A stretch of DNA of 6,160 bases from an uncultured Dyadobacter sp. GTDB taxonomy: Bacteria > Bacteroidota > Bacteroidia > Cytophagales > Spirosomataceae. Below the pieces are notes generated by a model. That model worked only from the letters and a program-made list of their open reading frames with translations. It had not been told where the DNA came from and did no database searches. The position numbers and the translations under genes were made by a program. Shown here one piece after another: positions 1 to 5,582 of the stretch; the first letter of the stretch is position 1; every line of letters starts with the position of its first letter. The stretch spans positions 1 through 6,160 of the forward strand of contig CAMLNK010000266.1 of NCBI GenBank assembly GCA_946481035.1. The letters are read 5' to 3'.

Positions 1-726
1 GAGAAAAACCCGGTATTGTCGCAGGACCTCTCGTTGGCAGCCCTGTACCCGCAATTTTACAGTGGAAACAAGTTGAAAGCATTGGAAATCCTTACCAGCT
101 GGACGGCAGAGGAAGGCGAAAAAAGCGATTTGTACCATAAAATACTGGGGCACTGGCTGCTGCAACTCGGATTGTACGACAAGGCGATCGAGGTGCTTTC
201 CGTTGTGGAAGGTGTAGAAGGGACGATCGGGATGGCGGTAGCGAATGCATTATCGGATAAAAAAGAAGTAGCCGTGGTGTTGCTCGATAAGATCCGGGGC
301 AAGGAGCAAAGCGCTGCATTAGAACAATTGAAGCAAACACTTTTCTCAGGCGCGCGGCCCAAATCGGTGACGGATTCGCTAGCTGCGATTGTTTCCAGAT
401 CACCTTCTGCACAAAATATTCAGAACGCGGTGCGGGCTAATCCGTTCGACGCACGCATTGTTTCGGCAGCATCGGAGTTTTACAGGGGTAAAAAGCAGGT
501 GAAACAAGGCTATCAATTGGTGCTGGATGCATTGCGGTACAATGAATATGCCCCCGAACTCTGGGAACAATATGCGCTCCTGAGCCTCGACCAGGGCTTA
601 CTCGGGCAGGCCTCCGAAGGCGAAGAGAAGGTAAAACAGTACGCATTGCCTGCCGGTTATCAGCGATTTCTGACGCGCTATCAGCCGATGCGGGCACTTA
701 TCGAAAAACAAAGAGCGGAATTTTGA
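1..726 (+). CDS. TPR-like helical repeat protein, C-terminal part (5' truncated)
   Basis: The reading frame is open from the first base (E-K-N-P-V-L-S-Q-D-L...) to a TGA at 724-726, so this is the last 241 residues of a longer protein. The TTG at 16 is unlikely to be the true start. The visible part is almost wholly alpha-helical, with pairs of amphipathic helices typical of tetratricopeptide-like repeats. One is around 'YHKILGHWLLQLGLYDKAIEVL' in the first third. A clearer set lies in the last third, running from 'NPFDARIVSAASEFY' through 'YNEYAPELWEQYALLSLDQG'. Such repeats form scaffolds for protein-protein contacts; no catalytic motif is visible. There is no transmembrane segment in this part. 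Location and partners cannot be told without the N-terminus. The next gene begins 41 bp downstream on the same strand with no terminator between, so they may be co-transcribed. I am confident of the coding region and less so of the TPR label. Confidence 0.8.
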   Translation, partial: EKNPVLSQDLSLAALYPQFYSGNKLKALEILTSWTAEEGEKSDLYHKILGHWLLQLGLYDKAIEVLSVVEGVEGTIGMAVANALSDKKEVAVVLLDKIRGKEQSAALEQLKQTLFSGARPKSVTDSLAAIVSRSPSAQNIQNAVRANPFDARIVSAASEFYRGKKQVKQGYQLVLDALRYNEYAPELWEQYALLSLDQGLLGQASEGEEKVKQYALPAGYQRFLTRYQPMRALIEKQRAEF

Positions 727-767
727 TGATTTAATATTTTAGCCATCTCAAAAATTACACTTCACCA

Positions 768-1223
768 ATGGCGGCTTTGTCCTGGAAATCCAATTTCACT
801 GAAACGGAATGCCGGATTTTCCGGGGCAAAGTCATTGCCGGCATCCTGAAAACATCCCTTTGGAAATACGACGGCCGCGGCGAGCTCGACGGCCACATGC
901 TCACATTCAGGTCCAAAGGGTTTTTCAGCTCGCACACCGAAATACGCGATATCGAAGGAAAGCGGCTACTGGGCGATATCGAATACAATTTGTTCCGAAG
1001 TAAGGCGTCGATCACCTTTGAAGGAATGCATTACGACTGGCGGCTCGAATCGTGGCTGCGTGGGAAATGGGTCGTCGGCAATGGCGAATCCCTGGCGCGC
1101 TTTGAATCTGCCGGGTTTTGGAAGCGGGAAGGGAACGTAATTAATGAAGATGTCCCGCCGCCGGTAATTCTGGCTTCATTCTTTGTACAAGCGTTTTTTC
1201 ATAAAATTTCGTCCGCATCGTAA
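768..1223 (+). CDS. conserved-looking hypothetical protein, beta-rich with hydrophobic C-terminal helix
   Basis: I do not recognise this 151-residue protein. It starts at an ATG and stops at TAA 1221-1223. It has no signal peptide. Residues about 15-115 alternate short polar and aromatic stretches (SLWKYDG, LTFRSKGFF, GDIEYNLFRSKASITFEG, YDWRLES), which suggests a run of beta strands. Residues 130-144 (PPPVILASFFVQAFF) form a strongly hydrophobic helix close to the C-terminus. A strand barrel closed by a hydrophobic C-terminal helix recalls the tubby-like/LURP-one fold, in which the helix lies inside the barrel; a C-terminal membrane anchor is the other reading. This resemblance is by pattern only. 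It sits 41 bp after the TPR-like gene and 38 bp before the ABC ATPase, all on the same strand. I found no convincing Bacteroidota-type promoter in either gap, so a shared transcript is plausible. Confidence 0.7.
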   Translation: MAALSWKSNFTETECRIFRGKVIAGILKTSLWKYDGRGELDGHMLTFRSKGFFSSHTEIRDIEGKRLLGDIEYNLFRSKASITFEGMHYDWRLESWLRGKWVVGNGESLARFESAGFWKREGNVINEDVPPPVILASFFVQAFFHKISSAS

Positions 1224-1261
1224 CTCATAACGACTAAATTCCCAACTGAAAACCTGCATTC

Positions 1262-1972
1262 ATGAAAATCATAGAAACCAGCGAGATCGCCAAGCGTTAT
1301 GTAATGGGCAGCGAGATCATCCAGGCGCTTAAATCCGTTACGATTTCGGTTAATAAAGGGGAATATGTGGCGTTTATGGGGCCGTCGGGCTCAGGGAAGT
1401 CGACATTGATGAACATTATCGGCTGCCTCGACACGCCTACGACCGGGAAATACATCCTGAACAACAAGGATGTATCTGACATGACGGAGAACGAGCTGGC
1501 CGAGATCCGGAACAAGGAGATCGGTTTCGTGTTCCAGACATTTAACCTGCTTCCTCGTATGTCGTCACTGGATAATGTGGCCCTGCCGCTCATTTATGCC
1601 GGTTTGAGCAAAGCCGACAGAACGGAAAAGGCGATGCAATCCCTCAAAAACGTGGGTCTGGAAAATCGTGCGGGGCACAAGCCGAACGAGCTCTCGGGCG
1701 GGCAGCGCCAGCGCGTGGCCATTGCGCGTGCGCTCGTGAACGAACCGAGTATCCTGCTCGCCGACGAACCGACCGGTAACCTCGACTCCAAAACTTCTTA
1801 CGAGATCATGGATCTCTTCGACCAGCTTTACAGCAAAGGCAATACGATCGTGATGGTAACCCACGAGGAAGACATCGCGCATTACGCGCACCGCGTCGTC
1901 CGCCTGCGCGATGGTCTCGTCGAGTCGGACACCATCAATCCGAATCCTACCAAGGTTAGTGCGTTGGTTTAG
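1262..1972 (+). CDS. ABC transporter ATP-binding protein, LolD/MacB type
   Basis: A complete 236-residue nucleotide-binding subunit that hydrolyses ATP to drive a membrane partner. All landmark motifs are present: Walker [10 protein letters not shown] (40-48), Q-loop Gln92 in VFQTFNLLP, signature LSGGQ (144-148) within [15 protein letters not shown], Walker B ILLADE (164-169) with catalytic Glu169, D-loop NLDS (173-176) and H-loop His201 in VTHEE. The '[11 protein letters not shown]', 'FNLLP' and '[12 protein letters not shown]' stretches and the length fit the LolD/MacB/FtsE-like group, which pairs with FtsX-fold permeases in lipoprotein release, macrolide or peptide export, or cell-division signalling. 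No permease gene is adjacent: upstream is an unrecognised protein and downstream a toxin-antitoxin pair. The transported substrate therefore cannot be inferred, and I give no gene symbol. The TAG stop is immediately followed by an ATG in another frame (1973), but that is probably not used as a start. Confidence 0.95.
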   Translation: MKIIETSEIAKRYVMGSEIIQALKSVTISVNKGEYVAFMGPSGSGKSTLMNIIGCLDTPTTGKYILNNKDVSDMTENELAEIRNKEIGFVFQTFNLLPRMSSLDNVALPLIYAGLSKADRTEKAMQSLKNVGLENRAGHKPNELSGGQRQRVAIARALVNEPSILLADEPTGNLDSKTSYEIMDLFDQLYSKGNTIVMVTHEEDIAHYAHRVVRLRDGLVESDTINPNPTKVSALV

Positions 1973-1994
1973 ATGCCGATTTTGGCTAACTTTA
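1964..1994 (+). promoter_or_regulatory. candidate promoter of the toxin-antitoxin operon
   Basis: A -33-like TTGG (1964-1967) and a -7-like TAACTTTA (1987-1994) are separated by 19 bp. This is close to the Bacteroidota housekeeping pattern TTTG-N19/20-TAnnTTTG, with one mismatch in each box. It overlaps the end of the ABC ATPase gene and lies upstream of the ATG at 2018, which supports independent transcription of the toxin-antitoxin pair. Moderate to low confidence. Confidence 0.4.
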
Positions 1995-2017
1995 ATAAAT
2001 TTCAAAAGGATTGTGCT

Positions 2018-2215
2018 ATGAAAGGAGTTAGCTATCTGACGGATGAAGTGGGCCAAAAGAAGGCTGTCGTCATTGATCTGGACCTACTGAAACACCGCGA
2101 AAGCCTCGCGGACATTCTCGAAGACATAGAAGATGTCGTTGCGATCGAGGCCAGGAAGGATGAAGAGTCTGTGGATTGGGAATCGGCGCGGAAAGACTTG
2201 TTAGCCATGGATTGA
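2018..2215 (+). CDS. small type II antitoxin, partner of the RelE/ParE toxin
   Basis: Predicted 65-residue acidic protein starting MKGVSYLTDEVGQKKAVVID. I chose the ATG at 2018 over the in-frame ATG at 1973. An AAAAGGA ribosome-binding site lies 7 bp before 2018, whereas 1973 abuts the previous stop codon and would place a candidate promoter inside the coding sequence. The N-terminal part (1-21) reads as a short beta hairpin followed by a helix, as in Phd/RelB-like DNA-binding antitoxins. The C-terminal part is very acidic (LADILEDIEDVVAIEARKDEESVDWESARKDLL), typical of the flexible segment that wraps and neutralises a basic RelE-fold toxin. The toxin gene follows after 3 bp, the usual antitoxin-first order with tight coupling. 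Such pairs normally repress their own promoter. The family assignment within the antitoxins is uncertain; the role rests mainly on gene context and charge. Confidence 0.75.
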   Translation: MKGVSYLTDEVGQKKAVVIDLDLLKHRESLADILEDIEDVVAIEARKDEESVDWESARKDLLAMD

Positions 2216-2218
2216 GTT

Positions 2219-2479
2219 ATGTACAAAGTCTCGATCAAAAATTCTGCATTGAAAGAGATTCAGCAGATTCCAAAGACTTTTAGAATTAAAATAATAGAAA
2301 CAATAGACTCTCTGTCGGCGAATCCAAGGCCAAACGGCGTGAAGAAGCTTGAAAATTATACTAATAGTTATCGCGTCAGGGTGGGGCAATACCGCATTGT
2401 TTACGAAATCGAGGATCGTCAATTGCTTGTGGAGGTTGTCAAAGTAGGGAACCGTAAAGAAGTTTACAGAAACAAATAG
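2219..2479 (+). CDS. RelE/ParE-family toxin
   Basis: An 86-residue basic protein with the RelE/ParE fold pattern: an N-terminal strand (YKVSIKNSALKEIQQIP), two helices (residues 10-34), then the core sheet with 'YRVRVGQYRIVYEIEDRQLLVEVVKVGNRKEVYRNK'. Basic residues that match those used for ribosome-dependent mRNA cleavage in E. coli RelE are in place by alignment: Lys42/Lys43, Arg59 in QYRIVYEI, Arg79 in VGNRKEVY, and Tyr83 near the C-terminus. This makes an intact RelE-type endoribonuclease more likely than a ParE gyrase poison, though the split between the two cannot be settled by eye. The gene follows the antitoxin after 3 bp. GC is about 40% by hand count, well below the neighbouring ABC ATPase gene, which suggests that the module was acquired by transfer. 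Confidence 0.9.
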   Translation: MYKVSIKNSALKEIQQIPKTFRIKIIETIDSLSANPRPNGVKKLENYTNSYRVRVGQYRIVYEIEDRQLLVEVVKVGNRKEVYRNK

Positions 2480-2493
2480 TATAATTATCTTTG
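2463..2493 (+). promoter_or_regulatory. promoter of the pseudouridine synthase gene (leader transcript)
   Basis: A -33-like TTTA (2463-2466), a 19-bp spacer and a -7 box TATCTTTG (2486-2493) that fits TAnnTTTG perfectly. Transcription would start near 2498-2500, giving a leader of about 80 nt before the ATG at 2578. The upstream box overlaps the last codons of the toxin gene. Confidence 0.6.
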
Positions 2494-2520
2494 TAGCGGA
2501 TAAAGGCCGATGGCCGAGAG

Positions 2521-2569
2521 AATCCGGATGAATGGCCCGATGAGGCGCATCATCCGGATTATTTTTATA
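2521..2569 (+). terminator. hairpin with T-rich tail: terminator or leader attenuator
   Basis: A perfect 11-bp inverted repeat, AATCCGGATGA (2521-2531) and TCATCCGGATT (2550-2560), encloses an 18-nt loop in which GCC (2535-2537) can pair with GGC (2544-2546). It is followed directly by ATTTTTAT (2561-2568). This resembles an intrinsic terminator and would end transcripts of the toxin-antitoxin operon. However, it lies downstream of the predicted promoter at 2463-2493 and ends 17 bp before the next start codon, so it would also sit in the leader of the pseudouridine synthase mRNA. A small GGCC-GAT-GGCC hairpin (2505-2515) precedes it. The structure is clear; its function is inferred. Confidence 0.6.
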
Positions 2570-2577
2570 GCAATATT

Positions 2578-3300
2578 ATGAAGATCAATTTCAAGGACAT
2601 TATCATATTTGAAGACGACGACTTTCTGGTGGTGAACAAACCGCCGCATCTGGCAACGCTCGATGAGCGTACGGCCGACCGTGGAGGAAGCGTGCTTCGT
2701 CTTGCCAAAGAATATAATCCTGAGTTACAAGCAGCCCACCGCCTGGATAAAGAGACTTCCGGTGCGCTGGCATTCGCTAAAAATCCTGCCGCATACCGGC
2801 ATTTGGCAATGCAGTTTGAGCATAGGGAGGTTACCAAACGGTATCATGCGGTAGTAAACGGTATCCACGACCTGGAAGGGGTGTCGGTTTACCTGCCAAT
2901 CCTGCCCCTGAAAAACGGAACAGCGGTGAAGATCGACCGTGCAGAAGGGAAGGAGGCGGAGACGATTTTCAACACTTTGCAGGTGTACCGTGGTTATACT
3001 TTAGTGGAATGTATCCCCATTACAGGGCGTATGCACCAGATCCGGGTACATTTGTCGTGCCTCAAAGCACCCATCGTGAACGACCCGCAATATGGCGGCG
3101 AGCCGATTTTCCTTTCAAGCCTGAAAAGGAAATTCAATCTGAAAAAGGATACGGAGGAACAGCCTCTTATTCAGCGTGTTGCGTTGCATGCGCGGTCGCT
3201 TTCCTTTGCGGTTATGAACGGCGAGGATATACGTGTGGAGGCGCCGTACCCGAAAGATTTCGAAGTGCTTGTGAAACAGCTCAATAAATTCGGGGTGTAA
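2578..3300 (+). CDS. RluA-family RNA pseudouridine synthase
   Basis: A 240-residue enzyme that isomerises uridine to pseudouridine in ribosomal or transfer RNA in the cytoplasm. The family motifs are in order: an N-terminal strand with FLVVNKPPHLATL (16-28), the catalytic motif HRLDKETSG (54-62) with nucleophile Asp57, the YHAVVNG segment (90-96) with the conserved tyrosine Tyr90, and the late motif GRMHQIRVHL (151-160) followed by VNDPQYGG (168-175). No N-terminal S4 RNA-binding domain is present, so this is the short catalytic-domain-only form, as in RluA/RluC-like or TruC-like enzymes. The exact uridine modified cannot be deduced, so I give no symbol. It is transcribed from its own predicted promoter with a structured leader. 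The next gene starts 74 bp downstream and also has its own promoter, so the two need not form an operon. Confidence 0.93.
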   Translation: MKINFKDIIIFEDDDFLVVNKPPHLATLDERTADRGGSVLRLAKEYNPELQAAHRLDKETSGALAFAKNPAAYRHLAMQFEHREVTKRYHAVVNGIHDLEGVSVYLPILPLKNGTAVKIDRAEGKEAETIFNTLQVYRGYTLVECIPITGRMHQIRVHLSCLKAPIVNDPQYGGEPIFLSSLKRKFNLKKDTEEQPLIQRVALHARSLSFAVMNGEDIRVEAPYPKDFEVLVKQLNKFGV

Positions 3301-3310
3301 TAGCATGGTT

Positions 3311-3341
3311 TTTGTTGAATGTTAAAAGTTGTGTACGTTTA
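3311..3341 (+). promoter_or_regulatory. promoter of the tandem envelope-protein pair
   Basis: A perfect -33 TTTG (3311-3314), a 19-bp spacer and a -7 box TACGTTTA (3334-3341, one mismatch to TAnnTTTG). The expected start of transcription is near 3347, about 28 nt before the ATG at 3375. The promoter rules out the in-frame TTG at 3312 as a translation start. Confidence 0.6.
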
Positions 3342-3374
3342 AACCATCTTTTACCATTCAAAAAACCTAAAACT

Positions 3375-4103
3375 ATGCGGGCACACACGTTACGACCTAC
3401 CTCTTTCCTGCCACTGCTGTTTGCATTGGTAAGCTTAGCTGCCAGCGCGCAGACCGGCCGGAAAAACGACGTGATCATCAAGCGCGACAGTTCGCGCATT
3501 CAGGCGCTCATTACGCAAATGAGCTACGAAAAAATCAACTACCGCGACCTGGGCAAGGCCGACAGCGCCGCTACCTACATTTACCTCGACCAGGTAGCAC
3601 GGGTGTTGCTGAAAAACGGCAAGACGATCAATGTGAAAGACTCCATCCCGCCGGGCCGTATCCCGCCGGATAGCGTCGGTCAGTATGCGGATATGAACAA
3701 CCTGCCGACCGATCCTTTCGAGAAAAGCGTGGTGATGGCTAATTCAGACCAGCTGCGGGATAAATATGAGTATCACAACAATCGCGCGATCGATGGGAAA
3801 ACGGGGGCGATCGTTTTCACTTCGGTAGCCGTTGCAACGTTGGTGTCGGGTATTATCGTGGCCAGTACGGGCGACAGCCCGGATAACAAGACCATCGGGA
3901 CTTCGCTCGCGATAGCAGGCCCTGCGGTAGGTGTTGTTTTTGGGTTAATTGGTTTTAAAAACTATAAAATCCACAGCAAAAAGGCCGAAAAGATCAAGAA
4001 TGAGCTGCAACGGCGGAATCAGCCGCTGACGACATTCAGCATTACGCCGCACGTCGATCCGTTCAATAAATCGGCGCGGTTGGGGCTGAGGTTGACTTTC
4101 TGA
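3375..4103 (+). CDS. secreted/membrane protein with two hydrophobic segments, first of a tandem paralogous pair
   Basis: A 242-residue protein, read from the ATG at 3375; an upstream in-frame TTG at 3312 lies inside the promoter and precedes a non-signal-like extension. Residues 1-25 are a signal peptide (RPTSFLPLLFALVSLAASA) with likely cleavage before Gln26. Residues 29-89 (RKNDVIIKRDSSRIQALI...YIYLDQVARVLLKNGKTI) form a small beta domain, a divergent copy of the one in the next gene. Two hydrophobic segments (143-165 and 174-194) are separated by a short polar loop. A charged helix follows (KKAEKIKNELQRR, 202-214), then a strand ending RLGLRLTF. The terminal Phe and strand resemble the end of outer-membrane beta proteins, but no full barrel is visible. 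No enzyme motif is present. The paralogue starts 56 bp downstream. Function unknown; an envelope location is likely. Confidence 0.85.
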   Translation: MRAHTLRPTSFLPLLFALVSLAASAQTGRKNDVIIKRDSSRIQALITQMSYEKINYRDLGKADSAATYIYLDQVARVLLKNGKTINVKDSIPPGRIPPDSVGQYADMNNLPTDPFEKSVVMANSDQLRDKYEYHNNRAIDGKTGAIVFTSVAVATLVSGIIVASTGDSPDNKTIGTSLAIAGPAVGVVFGLIGFKNYKIHSKKAEKIKNELQRRNQPLTTFSITPHVDPFNKSARLGLRLTF

Positions 4104-4116
4104 TTGCGGTAAATTG

Positions 4117-4170
4117 ATTACTTTCATAGGGTGAAATCAGTTACAAAAAGTAATTCCCAATGAAAGTAAT
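4117..4170 (+). repeat. inverted repeat covering the start codon of the second paralogue
   Basis: ATTACTTTCAT (4117-4127) is the exact reverse complement of ATGAAAGTAAT (4160-4170), which contains the start codon of the downstream gene. After one A-A mismatch the pairing continues with GGG (4129-4131) and CCC (4156-4158). The loop is 24 nt. In a transcript running through from the upstream gene this would fold into a hairpin that hides the start codon. A further direct copy of AAAGTAATTC occurs at 4147-4156, 16 bp before the one at 4163-4172. Confidence 0.55.
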
Positions 4171-4960
4171 TCTACCAAAGCTGAAAAATCAGCTTCTAGC
4201 CATGTTAATGCTGTTATTTGTCGTTCAGGCAAATGCACAAACGCCCCGAAAGGCGGATGTGATCAGGCTGCGCGACGAGTCCAAACTGGAAGTATTTATC
4301 CAGGAAGTGGACGATCAGGTTGTGAAGTACAAGAAGATAAGCGACCCGGAAGGGCCGCTTTTTTCCGTTAAAAAATCGGATATCGCATCGATCCGCTATG
4401 GGAACGGTGAAGAGGAAACGTTTGAGGCGACATTGGAAGTGCAGAACTACTATTCGCCCACGAAACCAGCCCCCGTTGCCCGGCCGCAGGAACCACGCCC
4501 CGCTGCCCGGAAACCCGCCAACGGACCGGTAAAACCGTCGGTTCAGTTCGCAGAGGATGTGAGAAGCTCATCCCCTGAACATTTGCGGAGCATGTACTCG
4601 TATTATAAGACGCGCTCGAAATCGGGGATGATCATGGGTATTGCAGGTACTTCCGTGGGCGCCATTGTGGCGGCAATCGGTACGGGCATTGTAGCCAGCG
4701 CGGTGGACGACAATGGCAACTACAAGAGCTACCAGGACGAACTCCGCGCGCGTAAGGGAGCATATATGATGCTCGGAGGCTTTGCCGGAGCGATCACATT
4801 TGGTAGCGTCGGGTTTGTGAAAGGAGGTAAGAACGGCGCCAAGGCCAGCCGTATCCGCCGGGAGCTGATCCGCCGCGGAGAGCCTCTGACGATCAGTATC
4901 AGGCCCTCATTCAACCCGTCGCAACGGGCCGGAAGCCTGACATTAGCATTGGATTTCTGA
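4160..4960 (+). CDS. secreted/membrane protein with two hydrophobic segments, second of a tandem paralogous pair
   Basis: A 266-residue protein. Residues 1-26 are a signal peptide (LLAMLMLLFVVQANA) with likely cleavage before Gln27. Residues 30-90 (RKADVIRLRDESKLEVFIQEV...VKYKKISDPEGPLFSVKKSDIASIRYGNGEEETF) form a compact beta domain of a kind I associate with many Bacteroidota envelope proteins. A Pro/Ala/Arg-rich linker follows (about 99-127), absent from the upstream paralogue. Then come the shared block EHLRSMYSYYKTRSKSG (140-156), two Gly/Ala-rich hydrophobic segments (156-182 and 200-220), a basic helix ending RRELIRRGEPL, and a final strand ending LTLALDF. The same order of parts in 3375-4103 shows the two arose by tandem duplication. 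It is probably co-transcribed with that gene and ends at the strong terminator at 4971-5009. Molecular function is unknown; the glycine-rich hydrophobic pair could be a helical hairpin in a membrane. Confidence 0.87.
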   Translation: MKVILPKLKNQLLAMLMLLFVVQANAQTPRKADVIRLRDESKLEVFIQEVDDQVVKYKKISDPEGPLFSVKKSDIASIRYGNGEEETFEATLEVQNYYSPTKPAPVARPQEPRPAARKPANGPVKPSVQFAEDVRSSSPEHLRSMYSYYKTRSKSGMIMGIAGTSVGAIVAAIGTGIVASAVDDNGNYKSYQDELRARKGAYMMLGGFAGAITFGSVGFVKGGKNGAKASRIRRELIRRGEPLTISIRPSFNPSQRAGSLTLALDF

Positions 4961-4970
4961 AACCAAAAAC

Positions 4971-5009
4971 AAAAAAGCGGGCTCCGAATACCTCGGAGCC
5001 CGCTTTTTT
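4971..5009. terminator. strong bidirectional intrinsic terminator
   Basis: A perfect 17-bp inverted repeat: six A then GCGGGCTCCGA (4971-4987), a 5-nt loop ATACC (4988-4992), then TCGGAGCCCGC and six T (4993-5009). With the T tract on either strand it can end transcription both ways. It lies 10 bp after the stop of the + strand gene and 14 bp past the stop of the - strand beta-barrel gene, exactly between two convergent genes. Confidence 0.95.
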
Positions 5010-5023
5010 ATGACTTAAATTTC

Positions 5024-5554
5024 TTAGAATTTGAATGCGATACCCGCTTTCAATGGAGAGGCATTGTAACCAACTTCTGCAAATACGCCCATGTTTGGCT
5101 TGAAGTAGTAACGAGCTCCTGCGAATACACCAAAGAAAACTCCGCTTCCGTAGCCGTCATCGTAAACGCCTGACCAGCCGTCAGGATCGCTGAAAGAAGA
5201 AACGCGGTAACCCAATGAAGGACCTGCGTACAAATCAAGGTTATCCAGTTTCAGGAAGTGCTTGCCATAGTGGTAAGAACCTCTTGCTGCGATTGTGAAG
5301 AAGTTGTATCTCCACTTGTAACCCACGTAGCCGTAGTTCCAGGTTGTAAAGTCAGCCTGACCACCAACGCTGATGAAGTCGTGGACACCACCTTCGAATG
5401 AAGCACCTACACCGACGCCACCGCCGCCGTATGTACCGCCAAGGTTGATACCAGCATTTAACAATTTATCTCCTTTCTCAAATTGGGCGAACGCCTTCTC
5501 GGAAGCTGCGCTGAAAAGGGCGACAACAACCAGCATGAATAGAGTCTTTTTCAT
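5024..5554 (-). CDS. small outer-membrane beta-barrel protein
   Basis: A 176-residue protein. Residues 1-23 are a classic signal peptide (KKTLFMLVVVALFSAASEKAFA) with cleavage expected before Gln24. The mature 153 residues consist of alternating aromatic/hydrophobic and small/polar residues separated by Gly/Asn/Asp turns (INLGGTYGGGGVGVGASFEGG, QADFTTWNYGYVGYKWRYNFF, AARGSYHYGKHF, LYAGPSLGYRVSSF, GVFAGARYYFKPNMGVFAEVGYN, LKAGIAFKF). The chain ends in Phe, the usual signal for insertion by the BAM machinery. Size and strand count fit an eight-stranded OmpA/OmpX-like barrel; porin, adhesion and structural roles cannot be told apart. A good promoter lies 35 bp upstream of the start codon. The upstream neighbour on the same strand is msrA, 141 bp away. 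Its stop codon faces the shared terminator at 4971-5009. Confidence 0.9.
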   Translation of the reverse strand: MKKTLFMLVVVALFSAASEKAFAQFEKGDKLLNAGINLGGTYGGGGVGVGASFEGGVHDFISVGGQADFTTWNYGYVGYKWRYNFFTIAARGSYHYGKHFLKLDNLDLYAGPSLGYRVSSFSDPDGWSGVYDDGYGSGVFFGVFAGARYYFKPNMGVFAEVGYNASPLKAGIAFKF

Positions 5555-5582
5555 CGTAATAGATTATTTATTGTTAAAGAAT

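Noticed and set aside
16..18. TTG at 16 as the start of the TPR-like gene.
   Set aside because: The frame is open to the window edge and no ribosome-binding site can be judged; a truncated longer gene is more likely.
727..767. Promoter in the gap before the 151-residue protein (TATTTTAG at 735-742).
   Set aside because: Poor fit to TAnnTTTG and no -33 box at the right distance.
1224..1261. Promoter in the gap before the ABC ATPase (TAAATTCC at 1235-1242).
   Set aside because: The box is degenerate and the -33 position reads TCCG.
1973..2017. Longer antitoxin starting at the ATG directly after the ABC ATPase stop codon.
   Set aside because: The extra 15 residues overlap a candidate promoter and look unlike an antitoxin N-terminus; the ATG at 2018 has a well-placed AAAAGGA.
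2538..2560. Hammerhead ribozyme-like CGATGAG core in the leader before the pseudouridine synthase.
   Set aside because: The invariant CTGATGA is not matched and there is no GAAA after a stem II.
3312..3374. N-terminal extension of the first paralogue from a TTG at 3312.
   Set aside because: It overlaps the predicted promoter and would place 21 residues before a normal signal peptide.
4097..4125. Separate promoter for the second paralogue (TTACTTTC at 4118-4125).
   Set aside because: Two mismatches in the -7 box and no TTTG at 19-20 bp spacing; co-transcription from 3311-3341 is simpler.
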